From Leishmania infantum JPCM5 (taxonomy: Eukaryota > Euglenozoa > Kinetoplastea > Trypanosomatida > Trypanosomatidae), in NCBI RefSeq assembly GCF_000002875.2, contig NC_009410.2, forward strand, positions 820,492-884,491: 64,000 nt of DNA. Reading direction: 5' to 3'. Positions within the stretch are counted from its first letter, which is position 1. Each line of letters begins with the position of its first letter. A program made the translations under genes and the position numbers. Positions 1-11,500 of this stretch are shown here, one piece after another. A model generated the notes under the pieces. The model saw nothing but the letters and a program-made list of their open reading frames with translations. It was not told the DNA's origin and made no database searches.

Positions 1-1468
1 GCGCACCCACATCATCCTCTCCAGTCGCCCACTTTGCGATCTCTCTCTCTCCCATCATTTACTTTTTATAACTATTTGTTCCTCTTCGTGCACGATTACC
101 CTCTCATCCGCACCACTCTGTCGCAGCCACCGTGATCGCCACAGTCACGCATACCAAGAGACACGGAGCGCGAGAGCGAAGAGCGAGGGGCCTGTCTGCG
201 GTGTTCAGCAGTTCGCGGAAAGCAAACACCACCTCAGCAGTAAAACAAGGTACAAAGTTAGTAGCCCAAGCCGCGGAAGGGTGACTTCAGCGCCGCACGC
301 GTTGCAGGTCTTGCTTTTGGACGGCATCCCCCCCCCCCCAATAACCCAAGCGCTTCCCTGCGCGGCAGCCATCGCCTCTCTCTGTGTGTATTGAGTGTAT
401 GCTGCTGTGTAACCTGTGTCGGATCGTCGGTAGTTCCAGCCTTGTGTTTTTTTTTTGTTTCCATCTTGTACTTGCGTGCGGTGTTTAAGCGGCGTGTGTG
501 TGTGTGGCCGTTGGCGAGAAAGCGGGGGGGGAACAGGCATAGGCACGCTTACTCGCAGCACAGCAACAGGAGCCGTGTAGCGCTGGTTTATCCGATTACT
601 TATCGCAGTGTGTATTTGGAGCACCTGCTGTGGCGAATCGCTGCTGGTCTGCTGCTCAGTTGGCGATAGTGGTGTATATCTCTGTGTGTGTGCGCTGTAG
701 TGTGTCTCTCGTCTCCATCGTTTCTTTAACCTTGTCCCCCTTCACGTCACATCGCTCTTGGTGTGTTGTGCTTTCGTTCTCCGGTTCTTTGTGTTTCTTT
801 TTTTCCCCTTCTCTGTGCCTGCTGTTGGTCGTACGTGCGAGCAAGGTGAAGCGGTGGCCGGAACACAAGAAGGACGTCTGGCATCATCACCTCGGCGCGC
901 GGTGTATGTGCGAGTGTGTGTGTGTGTGACAGGTAACACGAAAATAAAGTTTCCCTTCTCCTCGTGTGTGTGTGGGAGGGGGAGAGAGGTGGTACGAGTA
1001 GTGTTGGTGGCGGGTTTGTGCACGCGTGCGTGGTGGTGCGCACGGCTTGGCTATCACCGTGACCTGTTGAACTGTGCGTGGGCCTCATCGTCTTTCCTTC
1101 TCAGTTGACCTCTTGTCTTTTTTTTTTAAATCGCCCTCCCTTCTTTTCGGCTCCCTCCCTCCTACACGTTGCGGCTGCTCCTGGCATACATCAGTGGCCA
1201 CACAGCGGTAAAGGCGTGTTTGCGTCTGTGTTTCGTTGGATATATGGTTGCCGTTCCTTTTTGTTATTGTTTCCTCCCCGCCCGTCCCTCCGCCCCCCTC
1301 CCCCTCCTCGCCACCTGCCCCTTTTCCATACACTTGCATACACACAGCAGCAGCAACGTGCGCACTTGTGCACACATCTTTCCGCAACTCCTTTGCATCT
1401 ATATCTAGATAGTCTCCTTCCCTTCTGTTCGTGCAGGGCCGGAAGAAAAACGCCCAATTTTTCGCGTC
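1..1468. other. Intergenic region / 5' leader of the first gene
   Basis: No convincing gene. The reading frames here are short, rich in repeated Val/Cys or Ser/Pro, and come from TG/CA and pyrimidine runs. The stretch contains poly-C (about 329-340), poly-T (about 447-457) and several TG runs. The right end becomes pyrimidine-rich and leads into the splice-acceptor candidate before the first gene. It is probably the 3' UTR of an upstream gene outside the window plus the leader of the gene at 1469. Confidence 0.7.
1413..1436 (+). promoter_or_regulatory. Candidate trans-splice acceptor (polypyrimidine tract + AG)
   Basis: A CT-rich tract ends in GTGCAG, with AG at 1435-1436, 33 bases before the ATG at 1469. 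Spliced-leader addition at such sites is established for trypanosomatids; its use here is inferred from position. Confidence 0.5.
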
Positions 1469-4400
1469 ATGTTCAACACGGATGCTGCGGACGCATTTTA
1501 CCTGCGCCTTAGCAATGCCTCCTGCCTTGACGTCTCTAAAGAGAGATGCAGCCCTACCTCCTCTCGTCAAGGCTTCCTGCGGCACCGCGGTGATAGCCTC
1601 AGTGGGCCTGGTGACTCCTACGCTTATGCGATCAATGAGGCGGAGCACCACACCTCGCACAGCAGCAAGATGCTAGCGTGGCCGTCTCAGCCTCAGAGCG
1701 GCTCTTCGCGTGCCTATACGCGTCTCGAAGGAGTCATAGAGCCTGGAGCGCCGTACAACCCCGTCAACTCTTACCCTTGCCCCTCGACGACAACAGCAAA
1801 CCCATCGTCCGCCACGGCAACAGGTGGCGCGCTGCACTTACCGGCCGCGCACCGTCGCGTAGGTGCGTCGCTGCCCATGGCCGGCAGCGGTGTGTGGGAG
1901 CGTGCAGACTATCTTCCCCGTTCATGCCGTGCGTCGTCAGCCGCGGCGCCGCCAGCATCAGTAGTTCACTCCAGCGACGCCTCCAGAGTTACCGCGATCA
2001 CGTCCACCGGCTTTGCTGGCGGCGGCGCAGGCGCCAACTTACTTCCCCAGCGCGTGCGTATCCTCAACCGCAACGGCGTGAATGGCGCTCGCTTGTACGG
2101 GTCGATGGGGATGACGACGCTTTCTGTCGCGCGGGGTGTCCGAGCAGCTTCGGGCACGGGATCGACTCAGCGACCCTCTAGCGCCCCTTCGACGGTGTCG
2201 GCTGCGGCAAGCGGCCGGCGCGACGGTGTTTCTTCAGCTGCGTGTACGACGAACACCTACGGCAGTAGGGGTGATGAGTTTGGAAGGCTTCTGGCCGCCT
2301 CTGCGTCACAATCTCCGCTCGCCTCCGCTTCCCGCTCGCAGAGGGCGACGGAGCATGAGCTACGCACATCAGCCCCTGTCGCCCCTTCAATCCATGGGCT
2401 AGCTCGCTACTCGTCAGAAGGCGCGGCGGTTGCCCGACGTAGCGCAGCCGCCAGCAACGGCAGCGGCGCGACGTCATTGACAGCGAGGCAACGGGTGCGG
2501 CCGTACTTGCCGCCGTCCTCATCAGCAATCTACAAGCGCACCGCGACGGCGGCACTGGTGCAGGACGATGGGGATTATACCGCAGTTTCCGCCATGCCGG
2601 CACACTCCACGCGGTGGTCCGCAGACCCGCCATCGTCACCGGCGTCTGTGCGTTCAGCCCCCACAGACGCAAGCTCACTATTAGGCAAAGGCGAGTCAGC
2701 TCTCAGCGCCAGGTCTCCAAAGAGACCGCAGTCGTACAAGGTCTCGTCGAGAGTCGCGGAGCAGGCTCCACGCAGCAGCGAGGTGGACGTTGCAGAGCAC
2801 GACATCGATGAAGGCGCATCGACGTGGTGGACGGTCGACATCGTCATCAACTCTGCTCCGTGCCACGGCAGCTCCGCGTACGAGGAGGCCGCAGCAATGA
2901 AGGCGGCAGCGCTGTTGCGGTCACCAGCCGACATGCGCACGCTCCGGTCGGTTCAGTGCCGGGCACCGGTGCTACCGGCCGATGCGTCAGCAGACGAGGC
3001 ATGGACCATGACTCAGTCTCTTCTGCGCCGCGTCGCGCTTGCATCCGTCGGTGCCTCCTCGCCGCCGTGTGTACCGCAGGGCTACTTCTGTTTCAACACA
3101 GATTTTAACGAATACGTGCAGCTTTCCGCGGACACGCTGCCGCTGGCCAGTACGCTGTTCAGCGTCGTGATGTTAGCATCATCAGTCGACACTGCCATCG
3201 CGGAGGAGGGTCGTGCAGGCTACGCAGAGATGCCGGATGCAACGACGGATGAAGCAAAGACGGCCTTTGTGTCGACACCATACCCCGCTACTCTCGATCA
3301 CTACCTGCTCACGGGCGCAGCGCCATCATGTAACCACGATGGCGCAGCGCCACAACACCACTGGAGTGACGCCGCCGAGCGTGGCGCGGCTGCGGCCACC
3401 CCGCGTCCCCCTAAAGGCCGTCGTAGCTCGGTGCTTCGCCATGCACTGCGCCCCTCGTTGCAGCCACATAGCTGGGAGGGCTCAACGCCGTCGCCGCTCC
3501 CGCTGAAGCCGCCTGCTGCCGCGGGTACTGCAAGCCGACACCGACCTGCATTCGACGGGAGCGCCAGCAGCCACCAACATCTCACCCCAGTGGAGGAGGT
3601 GTCCCCATACCCACAACTCCCTCGTAGGTCCTACGAGTCGGCGGTGATGTCGCCAGGTGCGCGGGGCAACGACGACTCCGCCGGCGTGATTCTGACGTAC
3701 GACGGCGATGCAGGCGAGGACGACAGCTACCCAAGGATCTCGTACAGTGTGGAGAGCGATGCTGCTGATGCTGTCTACGGTGCCGCGTCTCCTCCTGCGC
3801 CGCCGACGTTGTGCAAAGGTCGTGCGCACGACTACTACGTGGATGGCGATTGCGCCGCGAGGGAGGAGATGGACGTTACTGCTGGTAGCCGATACGGTAA
3901 TGACGCCGTGGGCTACATCGATGACGACGACGAAGCTGCCCCACAAGCGGAGGCAGAGGAGGTCTTTGGCGCGAATGTAGTGTGCACTGCCAAGGCGGCG
4001 GAGCATCAGCTTCGTGCGAGCTGCGACAGCAGCAGCAGCAGCAACCCTGAGCGCACCAGCCGCCTTCGGTGCTTTCATAACGCGCCACCATCATCGAAAC
4101 CGTTGACGCAACCGCTTTCAAGCCCCTCAGCTACGCACGGCGTACCCGCCCGGCCGGGAAGCGATAGCAATGCCTCGCCACAGCGTCCTCCAACGGCCCC
4201 CACCCGAGGCTACAGCCGCGTAGGGGTTTTTGCGGCAATGCAAAGGCCCTCTCCATCGACCCTGCCCGCTACCCCTCTACAGCCGACGCCGCAACAACTG
4301 TTCTTTGACGATCCAGTCCTGCAGCGCCACTTCGAGAATGCGTGCAAGCAGTCACCACCATCTCCACAGCACGCTGCAGGGAGCGCAGAGGGTGGCGGTG

Positions 4401-7400
4401 GCGGCTGCTACCCTATCTATGTGCCGTCCCCGCCGCGCACGGTTCCAGTGCCACCATCGCCACCGCTGCCGCCAGCACCGCCGGCGCATGGCGCCTACAG
4501 GCCTGGGGCGCATCCATACTTTGACCCCTCCCCGTCGACGGCATCGTCCGCGCCTGGGTTTGCGCCGACGCCGCCATTCAGCGTATATGGCACGGAGGCG
4601 TTGACAGCGATCATGAATCGAGCGCAGCGTGACCCCCTGAATGTTTTGCTGCAGAGGTCCGCCCAGCCACGGCAGCAGGCACCCGGCTCTCAGGTGCCTT
4701 TCCGGCCACCACCAGCACCAGCCTCTAGCGGTGATGTCGCTGTCTCCGCCGCCCCTCTACGAGCGGTGACGTCAACGAGGCCTCAGGCACCCCGCGCAGC
4801 AGTAGACTCCGCGGTGGACTCTGCTGCCGCCGCTACGGGTGGAATTGCCTCCACTGCTCACCGGCTCATCGCGCCCTCGCTCAGCTCGCTCTCTCGTCCT
4901 CTGCCGCTCCCTGTGACGGGCGCCGTCGTCCCTCAGGCTGTCGTAGCACCGCCACCAACGCCAGCGGGGTACTGCACAGAGACACCAATGCGCCACGACC
5001 GCTCTCCCTCTCCGCAAAAAGAGGAGCGTTCTGCAACGACGGCCGTCGAGGTGGATGTGCCGCGTGAAGTAGAGGCGGATGCCTCGGTCAGCGCCCACGC
5101 TGCGGCCGCTGCGATCGCGGAGCTCCCCAAGTCGTGCGCGGACGCAGTGAAGGCGCCTTCGCAAGACGATCAGCACAACAGGGAGGAGGCTCAGCGCAAT
5201 CATAGTACACGCAATGCATCAACTCTGGTGGGCGTTGAAAAAGACAAGGCGGCTGTCGGCACGAACGCGGACGCGGATCATGACGCAGAGGGGCCCACTG
5301 CTGTCACGACGGCCGCGGCAGCCGTCGATGAGAGTAGAAAGAGCAGGGACGGTGGTGGTGACGCTCGTGGGTACTTGGCCGACGCAGCGACAACACCGAT
5401 GCCTACAGCTGGCAGTTCTGCTCCAGCTCCTGCTGCCGATGAAAGTGATGCGGTCGCTGCCGCTGTGGAGGTGCCCAAGGCGCCCACGCGGACGTCTCCG
5501 ACAGACACCGACGTGGAGCTGCCGGCCTCCGCTGTCGGTGCCGAGGGGTTTGACACTCTGCCTGCCAGCGAATCAGCTGCCGCCAAGGAAAAGAACAAGG
5601 ATGACTGCGGCCACTCCCAGAACCACGCTACCGCCCCCGATGCGTACCCAATGGAGGCCGGCGACCTTGACACCATTCCCACTGTCATCGCCGTGGCTGC
5701 TCGTCAAGCTGCGGACAAGGTGGCCGACGATTCGCCTGAGCAGGCGGCGCTGTCGCCGGAGGCGCCGCACACGGCCGCCACGGCTCGACCAGCTGAGTAT
5801 CCCATGGAAGCGCCACGAGCCCAGGGCGACGGTGACATAGCGGGCGGGGCCAAGGTGCCCGGTGAGAGTACCCGCCTTTGCGAGAGCGCCGCCGAGGTAG
5901 TGGGCATTGCCGCGCCTGACAGCACAAGTGGCCTAGGTGCCCACATTGCGGCAGAAGAGGCTGTAGGGAAGACCCCGGCCAGTGATTCAGCCGGCGAGCC
6001 GGTGGACGCCGGACAGTCCAACAGGCAGCAGGAGGAAGCAGGCTGCACGCCAGAAGACGACACCCCTGATACCAATGTCTGCGGGGCACAGTTGGAGGTC
6101 AGTACCTGCGCCGATGATGTCCCTCTATTACTCTCAGAGAAGCAGCCTTCCTCGGTAGCAGACGGCATAGCAATGAACGCCGAGGGCAAGCGCGAGGAGG
6201 GCGAAGAGGTGGACTTGGCCTGCCTGGCGGAGCCGGCGCTCCAGGCGTCATCAGAGGTGTATGGTGACGAACACCACGCTGTCGTAGGTGATGGCAGCAA
6301 GGCTGCGTCGCCGCTACAACCTGATCACAGCGCGGAGTTGAGTACTACCACTGATAATGAAGGAAACAAGGCATCCAGCGAGGCAGGAACTTCAGCTACG
6401 CAGCGGCTAAAAAGAACGAGTGATGCGTCAGACTCACCGCAAGCCCTCGACTCCGACAGCGATGACGAGTTGGCCAACGGTGTCGCGGTGGACATGCTAT
6501 CGAGCGAGAGCGCGGCAGCGGAGAAGAACCCATTCGGTGCGGCGACAGAAGCAAAAACCCTAGCAACGCAGCCAGATGTAGCAGCGGCCGCTGCACCCGT
6601 CATCCCAGTCGGCGATTCGACTGCGTTTTTGATGATTGCTGCGGCGAAGTTGCTGCCCGCGCCTGTGATTTCGGTGGCGACCCAGCGGGAGAAAGATGAA
6701 GACCCGGATGCGCCGCCGCAGGTGCTACATCACCGCGCCGCCGCCGCCGCTGCGGCGGCGGTGGCGGCCAACGCCTTCTACGGCTTATGGGAAGAGTCGA
6801 TGACGGAGGATGGCACAGGTGACGGCGACGACGCCGGTGGCGCCGACCACGGCGACACAACCGCCGTGGGCGGGGATGAAGAGGAAGGAGATCAACAGGA
6901 TCGCAGTGCCACATCCGAGGCTGTCACAACCGCCACGATTACGACGAGTGAGGACGACATTGAGGGGGCAGTGGATGTACCCATGGACGTCTTCCGCGAC
7001 TCCCTCTCCCTCACAAACACGCCAACGCTGATCCGCCGCGGCGAGGGGCGGGATGAAAACACGTCGATCGCCGCGACGGCGAGCTTGGCAGACGCGATCG
7101 ACATGCTCACCCACACCATCGGCTCCGACATGTGCCTGCCGCCGGCGTCGCGTGCTGTGACACTTGCTGCTAATCCTGACGCGGGCGTAGGCTCTACGGA
7201 CGTACTCTTCCATCTCCATCACAAAGAGTTCTCATCTGCAGTCGCCATCAAGGCTACAGGAGGCGCAGCTGCGGCCGTTGGCGATATCGGCGTCGCCGCC
7301 GAGACATCTGTCCATAATGCCGGAAACGAGGCGTCCGCGTTTTCTGCAGAAGTGGCACAGCGCCTCCAAGCTTCCTCGCGCGCAGCACATTTCTTGTCGC

Positions 7401-8239
7401 CCGCGCCTGCATCCTCACCACCGTCGGCGGCGTCACAGCCGGTCGCATCGCCGAACGGGTCTACGGCGCAGGCCACCGTGGACGCCAATGCTGATGGCGA
7501 TCGCTTCTCGAGCGGTTTGCGAGAGGCAGAGGCGTCGCCCGACGCCGTCAACGACGAGCCACGTGTGGAGCCACACAGTAGCGCCGCGACCCACGTGGAC
7601 GGCCCCGTACTTCCGCTCTGTGAGGTGTCTGGTGACGGCGCAGCCGCCCTCAAGATACCGATGACCACAGCGGCTTTAGAGGTCGGCACGGCCGACGCCC
7701 CGCAGCCATCGCCGTCGCTGCTGCGCCCCTTTGCGCCAACGTCGCAGACACCGAAGCCCGCAGCGCCGCTGTCACTCTCGCCGGCACAGGTACTATCACT
7801 GCCCACGCCGTCGTTGCCACTGTCCCCGCCGCTCAGCGAAGGCGCCATGAAGAAGACGATGGTGCTGCTGGGCTTTCCCGGATCGGCGTGGGAGTTCATC
7901 ATGACCCACCACTACGAGGGTATGCATGACGCCTTCACGAAGGACTCTGCCGTGGCCGCCAACGTCCCCATCTCCGCGATTCAGGACGTGCGCTATAGCA
8001 AGGGGAGCCTCATGGTCGACCTGTATGTGCTGCACCCGGCGAGTTCCAGTGGGGATTTCATTCGGGATCGGATGTCTAGCTACGCATATCCGACCCTCTG
8101 GGCCTTTTACGAGGTGAAGAAGCGCGAGAGGAAGCAGTTCCTGCACGGCCCCGGGATGAGCGTAACGGGTGCAATGCCGGCGCAGTCTCTGCCGCCGCTT
8201 TTAACGCCTACGCTTTCATCACAGGAGGAGGTGAGCTGA
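1469..8239 (+). CDS. Giant low-complexity protein with C-terminal FAZ1-like conserved module
   Basis: The product is 2256 residues and starts at an ATG just after a good splice-acceptor candidate. Most of it is Ala/Ser/Pro/Thr-rich and acidic low complexity, so probably disordered. Two stretches look ordered. One, around residues 450-600, begins with TWWTVDIVINSAPCHG. The other, about 2127-2222, contains GFPGSAWEF, DAFTKDSAVAANVP and KGSLMVDLYVLHP. The second has the pattern I associate with the kinetoplastid FAZ1-type conserved domain (G..W, an 'AF..D' helix, then a 'GSL.VD..V.H' strand). That assignment is from memory of the pattern. An Ala run lies near residues 1755-1770 and a Pro-rich segment near 980-1020. 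There is no signal peptide or membrane segment. A scaffold linked to the flagellum attachment zone or cytoskeleton is a reasonable guess but unproven. The existence of the gene is very secure because of the long open frame and GC-rich third positions. Confidence 0.9.
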   Translation: MFNTDAADAFYLRLSNASCLDVSKERCSPTSSRQGFLRHRGDSLSGPGDSYAYAINEAEHHTSHSSKMLAWPSQPQSGSSRAYTRLEGVIEPGAPYNPVNSYPCPSTTTANPSSATATGGALHLPAAHRRVGASLPMAGSGVWERADYLPRSCRASSAAAPPASVVHSSDASRVTAITSTGFAGGGAGANLLPQRVRILNRNGVNGARLYGSMGMTTLSVARGVRAASGTGSTQRPSSAPSTVSAAASGRRDGVSSAACTTNTYGSRGDEFGRLLAASASQSPLASASRSQRATEHELRTSAPVAPSIHGLARYSSEGAAVARRSAAASNGSGATSLTARQRVRPYLPPSSSAIYKRTATAALVQDDGDYTAVSAMPAHSTRWSADPPSSPASVRSAPTDASSLLGKGESALSARSPKRPQSYKVSSRVAEQAPRSSEVDVAEHDIDEGASTWWTVDIVINSAPCHGSSAYEEAAAMKAAALLRSPADMRTLRSVQCRAPVLPADASADEAWTMTQSLLRRVALASVGASSPPCVPQGYFCFNTDFNEYVQLSADTLPLASTLFSVVMLASSVDTAIAEEGRAGYAEMPDATTDEAKTAFVSTPYPATLDHYLLTGAAPSCNHDGAAPQHHWSDAAERGAAAATPRPPKGRRSSVLRHALRPSLQPHSWEGSTPSPLPLKPPAAAGTASRHRPAFDGSASSHQHLTPVEEVSPYPQLPRRSYESAVMSPGARGNDDSAGVILTYDGDAGEDDSYPRISYSVESDAADAVYGAASPPAPPTLCKGRAHDYYVDGDCAAREEMDVTAGSRYGNDAVGYIDDDDEAAPQAEAEEVFGANVVCTAKAAEHQLRASCDSSSSSNPERTSRLRCFHNAPPSSKPLTQPLSSPSATHGVPARPGSDSNASPQRPPTAPTRGYSRVGVFAAMQRPSPSTLPATPLQPTPQQLFFDDPVLQRHFENACKQSPPSPQHAAGSAEGGGGGCYPIYVPSPPRTVPVPPSPPLPPAPPAHGAYRPGAHPYFDPSPSTASSAPGFAPTPPFSVYGTEALTAIMNRAQRDPLNVLLQRSAQPRQQAPGSQVPFRPPPAPASSGDVAVSAAPLRAVTSTRPQAPRAAVDSAVDSAAAATGGIASTAHRLIAPSLSSLSRPLPLPVTGAVVPQAVVAPPPTPAGYCTETPMRHDRSPSPQKEERSATTAVEVDVPREVEADASVSAHAAAAAIAELPKSCADAVKAPSQDDQHNREEAQRNHSTRNASTLVGVEKDKAAVGTNADADHDAEGPTAVTTAAAAVDESRKSRDGGGDARGYLADAATTPMPTAGSSAPAPAADESDAVAAAVEVPKAPTRTSPTDTDVELPASAVGAEGFDTLPASESAAAKEKNKDDCGHSQNHATAPDAYPMEAGDLDTIPTVIAVAARQAADKVADDSPEQAALSPEAPHTAATARPAEYPMEAPRAQGDGDIAGGAKVPGESTRLCESAAEVVGIAAPDSTSGLGAHIAAEEAVGKTPASDSAGEPVDAGQSNRQQEEAGCTPEDDTPDTNVCGAQLEVSTCADDVPLLLSEKQPSSVADGIAMNAEGKREEGEEVDLACLAEPALQASSEVYGDEHHAVVGDGSKAASPLQPDHSAELSTTTDNEGNKASSEAGTSATQRLKRTSDASDSPQALDSDSDDELANGVAVDMLSSESAAAEKNPFGAATEAKTLATQPDVAAAAAPVIPVGDSTAFLMIAAAKLLPAPVISVATQREKDEDPDAPPQVLHHRAAAAAAAAVAANAFYGLWEESMTEDGTGDGDDAGGADHGDTTAVGGDEEEGDQQDRSATSEAVTTATITTSEDDIEGAVDVPMDVFRDSLSLTNTPTLIRRGEGRDENTSIAATASLADAIDMLTHTIGSDMCLPPASRAVTLAANPDAGVGSTDVLFHLHHKEFSSAVAIKATGGAAAAVGDIGVAAETSVHNAGNEASAFSAEVAQRLQASSRAAHFLSPAPASSPPSAASQPVASPNGSTAQATVDANADGDRFSSGLREAEASPDAVNDEPRVEPHSSAATHVDGPVLPLCEVSGDGAAALKIPMTTAALEVGTADAPQPSPSLLRPFAPTSQTPKPAAPLSLSPAQVLSLPTPSLPLSPPLSEGAMKKTMVLLGFPGSAWEFIMTHHYEGMHDAFTKDSAVAANVPISAIQDVRYSKGSLMVDLYVLHPASSSGDFIRDRMSSYAYPTLWAFYEVKKRERKQFLHGPGMSVTGAMPAQSLPPLLTPTLSSQEEVS

Positions 8240-8513
8240 ACAGCCTCGTAGTCTGTGTGTGTGTGTGCCCAAATGTGCGCGCATGTGCTTGGCCGACGCG
8301 CTCTCGTGATCTGTTCGGTAGAATCTCTGTCGGAGAGGAGGCCACTTCTCACCCCGCGCCCTTTTCATCTCTCGCTTGGTCGGAGCTGCCTCCTTTCTCT
8401 GCCTCTTTTGTCTGCGTTTCTCTTTGATGGGTCTTTTTGTTTCCTCCTCGATCTGCTTTCCCTCAGTGTCTGGGGCTTGCGTATGCCGGCTTGATGGCTC
8501 TTTCCAGATGTAC

Positions 8514-8549
8514 ACATATATATATGTATATATAAATATATATACATAT
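8514..8549. repeat. TA-rich palindromic microsatellite
   Basis: Alternating TA with interspersed TGTA and TAAA, followed by a run of T. It can form a hairpin. It lies about 275 bases after the stop of the first giant gene, so it may sit in its 3' UTR. Confidence 0.8.
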
Positions 8550-11500
8550 TTTTTTTTACCCATGTCGGTCTTCTCTGACACATCCCCATGTGGCGGCCGC
8601 CATCCGACTCGACTACTCGGCACAGCCTTCTTGCCCCTCCTCCCAAGAATCATCATCTCGCGCTTTTTTGAGCTATGGAAACGCCGTTCTCGTTCCTCCT
8701 CCACTCCCTCCCTTTTTCCCTTTTTGTCGTCTCTCGCCTCCTCCCTCGTGGCGGGCGCGGTCTTTTCCAGAAGGAAACTGTTTTTTTTTCCCTTGGGCTG
8801 CTGCATTGCCTTCTCGCCTCACGTGTGTCTGGATGGTGCGCCTCTCTCTCCCTCATCTCATCCCTCGGAGATGAGCATGCCTTCTTCTATCCACACCTAC
8901 ACACACACACACACACACGTGCAAGATCGCCACCGTTTGCGCCTTGTGTGAATCAACTCGGTGCCCATCCGACACGACCGCTTTCGTGTTACGTATGCGT
9001 GTCTGGAAAGGGGACTGGGGAGGGGGATGCAGGCAGACTGAAGAGGTCGTGCACCCTCATGTCTGGGGACCTCGAGCCATGAACTGGCAAGTGGCGTACC
9101 CCAGTTGGAGGCGCTCTGAGCGAATATGGCACTGATGGTGACGGTTGCAGAGGAAAAGCCTTCGTTCTCCTCGCTTTCCCTCTCATTCAATGGCGGCAGT
9201 GTAGAAGGTGCCCGCTGTATACATCTATATCTGTGTGTGTGTGTGCCTTTATATTGTTCTTTTCCCCTCACCCCTGCTCTCCTGTACACTGCCTCGCTTG
9301 ACTTGTCTCACCATCCCTCTTTCGACAGGCTGTGCCGACTGTGCGTGCGGGCTGTGTGCGTCTATGCGTGTATCGGGGGGGGGGAAGGTGAGTGTCTCTT
9401 TACTTTGTTGGTGCGGTTGCCTCCAACCCACCCTCCTTCGTTTATCCATGTGCTCGCATGCTGTGCGGCCTTCCCTACCCGCCTCCTCCCCACACTTCTC
9501 TCTTTCATCGCTTCCATGATTCACTGGCGCGATTTCACACACGCACATACACACATGATAGAAGGGTGCATCTGCACACTGACATGTCCACATTTCCATG
9601 TATCTTACCTTCGTGTCTCTCTCCCTTCTCTTTCTCCCGCTTTGGTTTCCGCTGTTGGCTCAAGTCGGCATCTGCGTCTCACGATAGAGACGGAGGGACG
9701 CCCGGTATGCGGCGCACAGGCATACGCGGAACTCTGCATGGCTCCTTTTTATGCCTGGCGCTCTCTTCCTTCCGCTCTCCTTTTCCTTCGCTAGATGACC
9801 ATCGTCTCTCCATCTCTGTCTGTGTCTGTGTGGGTGCGGTGCACCCGTCAGTATATGTATATGCATCCAAGGCGACTCATCTTACGCACCACCGCATCTC
9901 CCTCCCATTACTTCTCCCTTTCCCAGGACTGTTGCCGTCTTTCTATACACTTCAGACACGATTGCCTTCCACGAGCGCATACACAGTCCAGCAAGGGCTG
10001 TTGCTTCCCACCCACCCCCTGTCTTGTATCCCTTTGTGCGTGTGTGTGTGTGGGAGGGGGGCCTACGCGCGTGTTTATCTGCTTACGTCTGTAGGCGTGT
10101 GTATGCGTGCGTGCGCGCATCTCTCTCTGTCTGTGTGTGCGCCCCTTTCCCTCCCTGGCTTGTTTTTCCAGCTTTCCATCGCTCCCCCCTCCCATCCCCT
10201 CTTCTGCTGCGGCTCTCCGCTCAAGGTATGGAAAAAACGGTTTGCCTCTCTCGTTGTTTTAGTCGTCGTGTCTCGTAGTGGCCTCTCGCGATTCTCATTC
10301 CAAACCGTAAAATCGATTGTTATGTCTCACTCACTCCATCTCTCCCTCTGCGCGTGTGTGTGCGCGCGAGAGTGTCGTTAAAGCCGCGTCGCATTCTCCT
10401 TTCTCCATCCGTCTCGATGGACATCCCCTCTTTCGTTGATCCGTGCGTCTCCCCTGTCGCTGGTGCCCGCCCGGCTTTTCTCTCTCTGGTTTTTGGTCAC
10501 GTTTTATTTTATGCCGATGCTATTGCAGCCCGAAGTCCTCGTCGTTATGGCGGCGTATGGGTTTGCTGGACATGAAGGAGGCAGGCCGGGGCGAGTGAGG
10601 GGAGGCTTGATGGCAGGTGATGCCGTAGGTGAGGCGCACTCTACAGATCGCTCTGCAATCTTCATTACGCTTCCGGCCACTCCCACTCATCCTTTCCCTC
10701 TTGCACGTGCATGGATCATCCACGGAGTGCGTTGCTTCGCCTTTCTCGGATAAGCCACCATGGGAAGTGCTTCCCATTCCTATACACAGCCCTTCCTCTC
10801 TCATTATTATAATCGCGTTTTCTCTCCCCGCTTCACTGTGTAAACACACAAGCGCGCGCACAAGTCTGTGTGTCTGGGTGTGTATGCCCCGCCCTGCCCA
10901 TCCTCAGCCCTCTTGCTTTCTCTTTTGGGTCGCCATCACTTCCTCGTGCCGCCTCTGGTAGACGTAGAGAGAGCGAGAGAGGCTGTCTTGAGGAGAGAGG
11001 ACTGGGGCTGCACGTGCGCGCATTGATGATCTCGCTGATTGCTGGTGGATGCGCCCCATTTACGCACATATGTAAACGTGCAAGTGTTGTGTGCTTTCCT
11101 ACCAGGTATTGGTGTGTGTGGGGGGGAGGGCTCTGCTCTCTCCTTCCTTCGCTTATGTCTTCATACGTTCGTGGAGGCTGTGCACCTCCCCTTCCCTTCT
11201 CCCCCCACCGACGCGTTTCTCTTCCCTCCTCCGGTTTCGTCGTTGCTTCGAACTAGGTTTGCAGGTAAGGCCCCATCGTTTTCTTGTCTGTCCCCTGTAT
11301 GGTTCTCTTCCTGTGTACATGTGCATGCGATGTGCTAAGCTTGATGACCGGTGCTGCTGTCGTGGAGGAGAGGGAGGTGAGGGAGGGCGTATGCAACTGC
11401 GACGAAGCGCGCTGATGTCCCGTCCTGCCTGCCTCCCTCCCTCCACTCGCACCCTTGTGTGTATCTGGTGTCAGTTGGATGCCCGATTTCCGCCCTCACC

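Noticed and set aside
9392..10381. 329-codon plus-strand ORF in the 4.5-kb gap
   Set aside because: Cys/Ser/Val/Pro-rich translation of TG/CT repeats; no GC3 preference and no ordered segment.
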